DNA of 5,378 nucleotides from Gammaproteobacteria bacterium (lineage in GTDB: Bacteria > Pseudomonadota > Gammaproteobacteria > Pseudomonadales > Azotimanducaceae): assembly GCA_003476445.1 (NCBI GenBank), contig DMUF01000231.1, positions 1-5,378 of the forward strand, in the 5' to 3' direction. The translations under genes and the position numbers were made by a program. Positions 1 to 5,179 of this stretch are shown here, one piece after another. Position 1 is the first letter of the stretch; every line of letters begins with the position of its first letter. The notes under the pieces were generated by a model that was not told where the DNA came from, ran no database searches, and saw only the letters and a list, made by a program, of their open reading frames with translations.

Positions 1-731
1 ACCTGCGAACTGGAGCCCGCCGTGTGGATTTCCTGCCCCGGCACCGGCGCAAGGCCCTTCAGACCATCGAGTGAGGATTCACGCGGACCTTCGTCACGGG
101 TGATGAGACGGGTTTGGCCGGTGGGCTTGCCCTCGGCATCGAGTACCGGCGCCTCGATCGGCACGATCTCGCGATCGAACCGCCCTTCTGCCCACGCGCG
201 AACCGCGTTCTGCTGGCTCTTGAGCCCGAACACATCGGCATCCGCGCGCGTGATCTGATATTCCTCAGCGATCATGGCAGCGCCCTGGAACTGGCTCGAG
301 GGCTGGTAGTGCGAGAAATAGCTTTCGCTCATCGGACCACCCCCCTTCATGTTCGAGCCCAGGGGTACGCGGGTCATCATCTCGACGCCACAGCACATGA
401 CCAGATCTTCCATGCCGGACGCGACCATGGCCGCACCGAGGGAGGTTGCCTGCTGGCTCGACCCGCACTGACTATCCACCGTGGTGGCCGCAACTTCGAG
501 CGGCAGTCCCTGGGACAACCAGGCAATGCGCGCGACGTTGAAAGACTGCTCGCCCACCTGGGACACGCAGCCGCCGATGACCTGACCGATCTTCGCCGGG
601 TCGACGCCGGCACGATCGATCGCTGCCTTCTGCACCTTGCCGAGAAGATCCGCTGGCATGAGCCCGGCGAGGCCCTTGCCGCGCTTGCCGATGGGGCTCC
701 GCACCGCTTCGATGATGTATACGTTCTGCAT
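1..731 (-). CDS. Thiolase (acetyl-CoA C-acyltransferase), N-terminal 243 residues, cut by window edge
   Basis: The frame is open from ATG at 731 to the left edge and encodes the N-terminal catalytic domain of a thiolase, the enzyme that cleaves 3-ketoacyl-CoA with CoA at the end of a beta-oxidation cycle (or condenses acyl-CoAs in reverse). The protein begins MQNVYIIEAVRSPIGKRGKG, the standard thiolase opening. The nucleophilic cysteine is Cys89 in VDSQCGSSQQA (codon 467-465). The segment RDEGPRESSLDGLKGL near residues 213-228, followed by IHTAGSSSQ, is the usual lead-in to the C-terminal domain. Full-length thiolases have about 390-400 residues, so roughly 150 residues, including the His and second Cys motifs, lie outside. 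The D-S-Q-C-G-S-S-Q-Q signature resembles degradative FadA-type thiolases, some of which act on steroid-derived CoA esters; substrate assignment is inference. It lies 49 bp downstream of the crotonase gene on the same strand, probably in one operon. The Shine-Dalgarno is weak (AAGAGA, rather far from the ATG). Confidence 0.93.
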   Translation of the reverse strand, partial: MQNVYIIEAVRSPIGKRGKGLAGLMPADLLGKVQKAAIDRAGVDPAKIGQVIGGCVSQVGEQSFNVARIAWLSQGLPLEVAATTVDSQCGSSQQATSLGAAMVASGMEDLVMCCGVEMMTRVPLGSNMKGGGPMSESYFSHYQPSSQFQGAAMIAEEYQITRADADVFGLKSQQNAVRAWAEGRFDREIVPIEAPVLDAEGKPTGQTRLITRDEGPRESSLDGLKGLAPVPGQEIHTAGSSSQ

Positions 732-780
732 GGTCGTGTGTGTCTCTTGGTCAGGAATTACGTGGGACGATTGTAACCCG

Positions 781-1593
781 TCACCGGCCCTTGAACACGG
801 GCGGGCGCTTTTCCGCAAACGCCTGCACGCCCTCGCGGAAATCCTCGGAACGGAACAGGTTCAGCACCGACATGAGCACGTGGTGCGAATGGCTCTCGAA
901 GTCCTGCGTCTGCGCGTGGCGGAAGAGCCGCTTCATCTCGGTGATGGCCAGCGGCGCATTGGCCGCGATCTTTTCCGACCACGCGGTCACCGTGGACTCG
1001 AACTCGGCTTTCGGCACCACACGATTTACCAACCCGTACTCAAAGCTCTGTTGTGCGCTGAGCGTATCCCCCAGCATCGATACTTCGCAGGCTTTCGCCC
1101 ACCCGATGAGACGCGGCAGATACCAGGTGCCACCGCTCTCCGGCACGACACCCATGCGCGCGAAACCCGGCATGAGAATCGCGTTCTCGGCCATGATGCG
1201 CATATCGCAGCCCAGCGCGAGATCGAGTCCGTAGCCGGCGGCCGCGCCGTTCAGCGCGCAAATCACCGGCTTGTCCATGCGCTGCAGCGTGACCGTGCAG
1301 ATTTCGCGCGTGGAAAAGTGCCGCGCGCCGCCGGTGAGGTTACCGCCAATACCTTCGCCCCGCGCCGCCTGCTTGAGATCGAGCCCGGCGCAGAACGCGC
1401 GCCCGACGCCGCTTAGAACAACCACGCGCACGCTGTCATCATCGTCGGCAGCCTTGAGCACATCGTTCAGCTGCCCAAGCATGCGCGGGGTGATCGAGTT
1501 CATGGCCTCAGGACGATTGAGCAGGATCCAGCGGACGTGACCGCGATCCTCTACCAGCACCTCATCTTCAAACGCCGTTGCCTCGCTGCTCAT
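781..1593 (-). CDS. Enoyl-CoA hydratase/isomerase (crotonase) family protein
   Basis: A 270-residue crotonase-fold protein, normal length for the family, acting on a CoA thioester in the cytoplasm. The CoA-binding/oxyanion-hole segments are visible: GRAFCAGLDLKQ (residues 65-74) and NGAAAGYGLDLALGCD (115-130). The C-terminal FREGVQAFAEKRPPVFKGR ending is typical. Aligned by eye to rat mitochondrial hydratase, the catalytic Glu144 and Glu164 positions are Asp124 and Phe144. An acidic residue, Glu152, sits in VPESGGTW, where PaaG-type isomerases have VPDxGGTW. The protein is therefore more likely an isomerase, or another crotonase reaction, than a plain hydratase. I chose ATG 1593 because a GAGGAG ribosome binding site stands 7 nt upstream and the family-like sequence starts there; an open-frame extension to 1719 would run through the lipoprotein gene. 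It starts 4 bp after the lipoprotein stop and precedes the thiolase, so operonic coupling is likely. Confidence 0.93.
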   Translation of the reverse strand: MSSEATAFEDEVLVEDRGHVRWILLNRPEAMNSITPRMLGQLNDVLKAADDDDSVRVVVLSGVGRAFCAGLDLKQAARGEGIGGNLTGGARHFSTREICTVTLQRMDKPVICALNGAAAGYGLDLALGCDMRIMAENAILMPGFARMGVVPESGGTWYLPRLIGWAKACEVSMLGDTLSAQQSFEYGLVNRVVPKAEFESTVTAWSEKIAANAPLAITEMKRLFRHAQTQDFESHSHHVLMSVLNLFRSEDFREGVQAFAEKRPPVFKGR

Positions 1594-1597
1594 TCGT

Positions 1598-3343
1598 TCA
1601 CTCCTCGTTTTTCGGCTTGTTTGTGGTCTGCGGCTCGCCAGCGTCGGCGGCCGCCGCCCGCGTGGCGAGATCGATGCGATAAAGAACGCGGTTTGTCTCG
1701 CCTGTCGCATACAGGACATCGCCTAGAACGGCGACGTCATTCAGCACCATAGAGGGGGGCTGCGTGGGCGCGGCGGGCGGTGTGCCCGGCGCAACCAAAG
1801 CGACGAGCGTGGATTCCCCATCGGCCACATGCACGATCCGTCCGCTCTCGCCTTCCACGACCAACAGACCGCCGCGATACACCGCGAGACCTTCCGGCGC
1901 CTTGAGCTTCTTGATCACCCGCCGCTTCGGAACTGGCTCACCGTCACGCGCGATCTCGAACACGCGACCGCGACCACGATCGGTCACGAACAGGGAAACG
2001 CCATCCGTGGCGAGATCAACGGGCGCGCGCAGATCATCACAAATCACGCGTTCGGCCCCATCACGAATTCCGATGACCCGACCCTTGCCATGCTCTGCGA
2101 TGACCAGTTCACCCCGATAGCGCAACGCCGACACGGGCTGGGCGAGACGCTCATGACGCTCGATCACCTGTCGCGCCACGGGATCCCAGATACGCACGCT
2201 GTTGTCCGTGAACGACGTGAGAATCAGATTGCCGCCATCCGCCTCGACCGCGAGCGCGCTGCCCATGGTGCCGACACCCAGGATATTGCGTTCCACGAAC
2301 GTCGGTGCGCCGCTTGCGGCATCAAAGCCGCGCAACGTATGCAGATCGGCTACCACCACCTGCGCGGGCATCGAAGCGGTCGCGGGCAGCAGGGTAATAC
2401 CGCCAGGATGCGACAGCCCGCCCGGCGCAAGTTCGGTGGTCACGCCATCGGCATCAACCCGCACCACAAAGCCGTCCGTAAAGCTTGAGACATAGAGACG
2501 ATCGCGCAGATCGAAAGCGAAGTTGTCGAGCCCCGGTGTCAGCTTGGCAACGCTGACCGGGCCCGACTCGTCGATGCGCAGAATTTCGCCGCGGGCGGTA
2601 TCCAGCACATGCAGGTTGCCCTTGCTGTCAAACTTGACCGCCGCCGGCACATCGAACCCGCTGGCCTCTACCCGGCGCTCGCCGGTCTGCACGTCGACGC
2701 TCACCACCTCGCCCGTGAACCAGCGCGCACCGTAGAGGCGGCCATCGGTTCCGAAATCCATGCCGTTGAGCCCGCAGCCAGGCCCGAGATCATCAGCGAT
2801 CAAGCGCGGCGGACTGGACCCGGTCGGGTCCATCTCGAACAGTCCGTCGCCGAAGAAACATTGCGCAACAAAGAGCCGCCCGTCCGGCGCAAAGGTGATC
2901 GGGTTGACGCCGGGGCCCGGCGCGCCGGCCACCACGCGCTTGCCCTCTGCGTCAAACCCTGCGACTTCGCCGCTCAAAATAGAGGTCCAGAACAGCGACC
3001 CCTCCGGACCAAAAGCCAAGTCATCAGGTCCATCAACGCCATCCTGCGCGGTCATACGCCGACGCACGGCGCCATCGCGCGGATCCATGACGACGATCTC
3101 GGAACCGATCACGCTTGCCACGTAGAGCAGCCCATCAGGGCCAAAGGCGAGCCCGTTGGCACCGGATATCGTTGCACCCGTGACCAGTACCTGGGGTTTG
3201 GCAAGACCCTCGAGGGTAGCGTCCGCAACGCTTGCCATCGGCGGCGGTAACGCGTCTCCGTCACAGCCCGCGAGCCCGCCGCCAAGAACGCCCGCTATCA
3301 GGAACAGAGCCGCGCGAACCCTGCGGCGTCTTGTGATGTCCAC
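1598..3343 (-). CDS. NHL/SMP-30-type double beta-propeller lipoprotein
   Basis: A 581-residue exported protein. The N-terminus MDITRRRRVRAALFLIAGVL is a short signal peptide with five consecutive Arg residues in its n-region, followed by the lipobox LAGC; Cys27 would be lipidated. The residue after it is Asp28, the inner-membrane retention (Lol-avoidance) signal in E. coli; whether that rule holds here is unknown. The rest consists of about twelve repeats of roughly 38 residues with the pattern (hydrophobic)-FGPDG-LYVA-..-G-(I/V)..-D, e.g. GLAFGPDGLLYVAS (64-77), ITFAPDGRLFVAQ (149-161), FAFDLRDRLYVSSFTDG (275-291) and LATDGVSLFVTDRGRGRV (444-461). This fits two six-bladed propellers of the NHL/SMP-30 superfamily, with blades near 58-307 and 309-558. 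A hydrophilic tail (about 560-581) ends the protein. No enzyme residues can be assigned with confidence; a gluconolactonase-like or purely binding role are both possible. The start is GTG at 3343, preceded by a G-rich Shine-Dalgarno, and no downstream ATG keeps the signal peptide. It appears to be the first gene of an operon with the crotonase and thiolase. Confidence 0.88.
   Translation of the reverse strand: MDITRRRRVRAALFLIAGVLGGGLAGCDGDALPPPMASVADATLEGLAKPQVLVTGATISGANGLAFGPDGLLYVASVIGSEIVVMDPRDGAVRRRMTAQDGVDGPDDLAFGPEGSLFWTSILSGEVAGFDAEGKRVVAGAPGPGVNPITFAPDGRLFVAQCFFGDGLFEMDPTGSSPPRLIADDLGPGCGLNGMDFGTDGRLYGARWFTGEVVSVDVQTGERRVEASGFDVPAAVKFDSKGNLHVLDTARGEILRIDESGPVSVAKLTPGLDNFAFDLRDRLYVSSFTDGFVVRVDADGVTTELAPGGLSHPGGITLLPATASMPAQVVVADLHTLRGFDAASGAPTFVERNILGVGTMGSALAVEADGGNLILTSFTDNSVRIWDPVARQVIERHERLAQPVSALRYRGELVIAEHGKGRVIGIRDGAERVICDDLRAPVDLATDGVSLFVTDRGRGRVFEIARDGEPVPKRRVIKKLKAPEGLAVYRGGLLVVEGESGRIVHVADGESTLVALVAPGTPPAAPTQPPSMVLNDVAVLGDVLYATGETNRVLYRIDLATRAAAADAGEPQTTNKPKNEE
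1601..1606 (-). promoter_or_regulatory. Ribosome binding site of the crotonase gene, inside the upstream gene's last codons
   Basis: Read on the minus strand, GAGGAG lies 7 nt before the ATG at 1593. The same six bases are the last two Glu codons of the upstream lipoprotein gene, immediately followed by its TGA stop. This placement fixes the crotonase start and suggests that translation of the two genes is coupled. Confidence 0.8.
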
Positions 3344-3393
3344 AGCACTTACCCCCCGTCCTGTGCTCCGGTAAGGACCAGCCTCACCTCGGT

Positions 3394-3419
3394 CGGGGCT
3401 GACACTCTGGCCAGCCCCG
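3394..3419 (-). terminator. GC-rich hairpin after the nitroreductase gene, possible terminator
   Basis: CGGGGCTG (3394-3401) and CAGCCCCG (3412-3419) form a perfect 8-bp stem with a 10-nt loop, starting 12 bp past the nitroreductase stop codon. No T-tract follows on the minus strand, so it is not a textbook intrinsic terminator. It could instead protect the 3' end or slow polymerase between the nitroreductase gene and the lipoprotein operon. Confidence 0.4.
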
Positions 3420-3431
3420 CGCCAGGCGAGC

Positions 3432-4085
3432 CTACAGCGCCTTCAACCAGACGTCCAAAGGCTCCCGGTCCGACACCAGAGCGTTGACCGGCGCGTCAGG
3501 ATCGCGGTAGCCAATCGCCATTCCGCAGAAGAGCAGAAGATCGGGATCGGCTTCGGTGAAGGCCTGCACACTTTCCGCCCGCATAGCCCAGGCTTCCTGA
3601 GCACAGGTGTCGAGCCCTGCCTCTCGTGCCAGCAGCATGAAGGTCTGCAGGAACATGCCAAGATCCGACCATTGCGGCGGCCCCATCTGCCGGTCGACGA
3701 AACAGAAGAAGGCAGCCGGGGCGCCGAAGAAATCGAAGTTACGCGCGATCCAGGCGAGCCGGGCAGCCTTGTCCTCGCGCGGAATACCAAGGCGTGCATA
3801 CATATCCTCACCCACCTTGAAACGGCTATCGCGATAGGGCGCTTTCAGGCTGTCCGGATAAATCGTGTACGCCGGCGCCTCGCGCCCCGTGCGTGTCTTC
3901 AGGAACTCGCGGAACCGCGCCATCGAGGGGCCGTTCAGCAGAAACGCGCGCCACGGCTGCACGTTGCCGCCAGACGGCGCGCGCGCGGCTTTGCGCAACA
4001 GTTCGACCAGCAGCGCGTTGTCCACCGGCTGTGGCAGAAAGGCGCGAATGGAATGCCGTGAAGCAACGGCGTCAGTCACGTTCAT
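3432..4085 (-). CDS. Nitroreductase family FMN-dependent oxidoreductase
   Basis: A 217-residue flavoprotein of the NfsA/NfsB-fold nitroreductase superfamily, most like the PnbA/NfnB branch, which uses FMN and NAD(P)H to reduce nitro groups, quinones or other electrophiles in the cytoplasm as a homodimer. Supporting motifs are the FMN-phosphate motif SRHSIRAF (residues 9-16; Arg10, Ser12, Arg14), APSGGNVQPWRAFLL (36-50), the central helix DLGMFLQTFMLLAREAGLDT (141-160), and the C-terminal GMAIGYRDPDAPVN (188-201) with REPLDVW near the end. Length is normal. ATG 4085 was chosen because GAGG lies about 10 nt upstream and homologues begin just before the SRxSxR motif; a GTG at 4139 would overlap the divergent promoter region. 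It is transcribed away from the plus-strand membrane-protein gene. The physiological substrate is not evident; family membership is strong. Confidence 0.94.
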   Translation of the reverse strand: MNVTDAVASRHSIRAFLPQPVDNALLVELLRKAARAPSGGNVQPWRAFLLNGPSMARFREFLKTRTGREAPAYTIYPDSLKAPYRDSRFKVGEDMYARLGIPREDKAARLAWIARNFDFFGAPAAFFCFVDRQMGPPQWSDLGMFLQTFMLLAREAGLDTCAQEAWAMRAESVQAFTEADPDLLLFCGMAIGYRDPDAPVNALVSDREPLDVWLKAL

Positions 4086-4120
4086 CGGGATTATCCTCAC
4101 TGTGGATCGTACGGGTCTGG

Positions 4121-4149
4121 TTGGTCGCCCTGCGGACACGCGCTATGCT
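4121..4149 (+). promoter_or_regulatory. Candidate sigma70-type promoter of the YvlD-like gene
   Basis: TTGGTC (4121-4126, 3/6 match to TTGACA) and TATGCT (4144-4149, 4/6 match to TATAAT) are separated by exactly 17 bp in the 70-bp gap between two divergent genes. Transcription would begin about 7 bp after the -10 box, at or next to the ATG at 4156, giving a leaderless or nearly leaderless message. This is consistent with the absence of a clear Shine-Dalgarno. The match is moderate and made by eye. Confidence 0.35.
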
Positions 4150-4155
4150 GGGCGC

Positions 4156-4533
4156 ATGACAGGTCTCATCTTTCGTTTGGTCATCACCGCCTTCGGTCTC
4201 TGGATCGCGACGGCAATCGTGCCAGGCGTCAGCGCTACCAGTCCGGGCGCGCTGTTCTGGGCCGCGCTCTGGCTTGGCATCGTGAACGCGGTCGTGCGCC
4301 CCGTGCTGATCGTGCTGACGCTGCCCTTCACGCTGATCACACTGGGTGGTTTTCTGCTTGTCATCAACGCCGCCATGCTCGGGCTCGTGAGCTGGCTGCT
4401 CGATGGCTTTGCCGTCAGCGGCTTCTTCCCAGCGCTGGTTGGCAGCATCGTCGTCAGCCTCACGTCCTGGCTTGCGGCTGCATTCGTAGGCAGCAACGGG
4501 CGCTACGACCTGCTGGTCGTGCGCCGCCGCTGA
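4156..4533 (+). CDS. YvlD / phage-holin-4_2 family small membrane protein
   Basis: A 125-residue, very hydrophobic protein with four predicted membrane helices (about 4-22, 31-57, 58-82 and 88-112) and a short charged C-terminus ending VVRRR. The central segment, with NAVVRPVLIVLTLPFTL (44-60) followed by ITLGGFLLVINAAML (61-75), is the hallmark of the YvlD/Phage_holin_4_2 (PF04020) family. These inner-membrane proteins are chromosomally encoded in many bacteria. Despite the Pfam name they are generally not linked to phage lysis, and their function is poorly defined. The start MTGLIFRLVITAFGLW matches the family's usual beginning right before helix 1; an in-frame GTG at 4102 would add 18 residues but overlap the promoter region. 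No good Shine-Dalgarno is visible. It is divergent from the nitroreductase gene and converges with the selenoprotein gene, leaving 21 bp between stop codons. No phage genes are nearby. Confidence 0.88.
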   Translation: MTGLIFRLVITAFGLWIATAIVPGVSATSPGALFWAALWLGIVNAVVRPVLIVLTLPFTLITLGGFLLVINAAMLGLVSWLLDGFAVSGFFPALVGSIVVSLTSWLAAAFVGSNGRYDLLVVRRR

Positions 4534-4554
4534 TCGCCGCGAGCGGCTCACCTG

Positions 4555-5109
4555 TCAGATGAGCCCGTCGCCCCCCTCAACTGCGCAGTAACGCGGCTCG
4601 AGATCGAGGATCTTCAGCAACCGGCCAAAGCCGATGTACTGGCCGATCATCATGCCGAGTTCAAGCACCTCGGGGTCGGTGAATTCTCGGCGCAGCCGCT
4701 CGAAGAACGCGTCGTCGATGGCGTGATGATCCACGGCCAGCTTCTCTGCGTATTCAAGCGCCATGCGTTCCCTCGAGGAGAAAGCAGACGCCTGCTCCGG
4801 GTGATCGAGGCTCGAAATCTTTGCTTCAGTCAGACCTTGTTCCATCGCCGATGGAAACCGGGCGTTGAGTCACGTGAAGCAGTCGTTGAGTCGCGCGATC
4901 TTCAGCCGAACCAGTTCCTTCAAGGGCGCCTCGACCACGCCGCCCTGATGGGCCGGGTAATAAAACGCGAAGTACCGTTCGAACATATCCGCGCGATGCC
5001 CCACCGCGCGCAGCACCGATGCGTCCCGACCCGCGGCTTCCACCGCCTGGGCCTGGTCACGGGCTGCGGGGGTCAGTTCGTCATCCCCAAGCAGTCGTAT
5101 GCGACTCAT
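4555..5109 (-). CDS. AhpD-like carboxymuconolactone-decarboxylase-family selenoprotein (UGA at codon 80 read as Sec)
   Basis: Two adjacent fragments (5109-4870 and 4869-4555) are in the same frame, separated only by TGA at 4872-4870. Joined, they give a 184-residue all-helical AhpD/CMD-fold protein of ordinary length. The first part carries PLKELVRLKIARLNDCFT (62-79). The second continues the fold with MEQGLTEAKISSL and ends with the usual second-domain helix DPEVLELGMMIGQYIGFGR and LDLEP. In M. tuberculosis AhpD the redox motif is Glu118, Cys130-x-x-Cys133. Here Glu65 and Cys77 keep the 12-residue spacing and the TGA is codon 80, exactly the second Cys, giving Cys-x-x-Sec. The likely role is thiol/selenol redox chemistry such as peroxide reduction; the substrate is unknown. 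AhpD's His137 position is Arg84. Start ATG 5109 has a strong AAGGAG 5 nt upstream, whereas the internal ATG at 4845 has no Shine-Dalgarno. A nonsense mutation of TGC is the main alternative, but the precise position and the hairpin behind it favour Sec. Confidence 0.85.
4839..4858 (-). promoter_or_regulatory. Candidate bacterial SECIS element downstream of the Sec UGA
   Basis: On the minus strand TTCCATC (4856-4850) pairs perfectly with GATGGAA (4846-4840) around a GGC loop (4849-4847). An outer G-C pair (4858/4839) closes the stem if one U (4857) is bulged. The loop starts 20 nt after the UGA, and both of its first two bases are G. Known bacterial SECIS elements have an apical loop about 16-37 nt from UGA, a G at the first or second loop position and often a bulged U near the stem top. 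This element would recruit SelB-GTP-Sec-tRNA. It lies within the coding sequence, as usual in bacteria. Confidence 0.75.
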
Positions 5110-5114
5110 GATCT

Positions 5115-5120
5115 CTCCTT
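5115..5120 (-). promoter_or_regulatory. Strong ribosome binding site of the selenoprotein gene
   Basis: AAGGAG on the minus strand, 5 nt before ATG 5109, at the end of a GGAAGGAAGGAG purine run. It fixes the start of the selenoprotein reading frame. The downstream internal ATG at 4845 has nothing comparable, so independent translation of the second half is unlikely. Confidence 0.8.
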
Positions 5121-5179
5121 CCTTCCTGCGGAAAGCCTAACATAGCCCGCGCAGGCGCGAGACCAGTGCTCAGGAAGTG

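Noticed and set aside
637..1416. Long plus-strand open frame of 259 codons
   Set aside because: It is antisense to the thiolase and crotonase genes, is rich in Arg/His/Ala as GC-rich shadow frames are, and resembles no family. The minus-strand proteins carry clear motifs.
1594..1719. Upstream extension of the crotonase to a start at 1719
   Set aside because: It would add 42 non-family residues overlapping the lipoprotein gene. ATG 1593 has GAGGAG at ideal spacing.
1829..2488. Long plus-strand open frame of 219 codons
   Set aside because: It is an antisense shadow of the propeller lipoprotein gene, with a His/Arg-rich composition and no recognisable domain.
2609..3250. Long plus-strand open frame of 213 codons
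   Set aside because: It is an antisense shadow of the propeller gene and has no recognisable domain or convincing ribosome site.
4156..4533. Phage lysis holin, hence a prophage remnant
   Set aside because: The family name is historical. The protein is of the chromosomal YvlD type and no phage genes or attachment sites are nearby.
4526..4547. 6-bp inverted repeat (GCCGCT / AGCGGC) between the convergent genes as a bidirectional terminator
   Set aside because: The stem is short, has a 10-nt loop and no T-tract on either side, and is easily produced by chance in GC-rich DNA.
4072..4551. Minus-strand open frame of 159 codons opposite the YvlD-like gene
   Set aside because: Its composition (Arg, Asp, Gln, His rich) is that of a shadow frame. 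The opposite strand encodes an unmistakable four-helix membrane protein.
4870..4872. TGA read as a true stop, making two separate genes or a pseudogene in the CMD-like locus
   Set aside because: Both halves are in the same frame and complement each other to one normal-length family member. The stop sits precisely at the second redox cysteine, a SECIS-like hairpin follows, and the internal ATG has no ribosome site.
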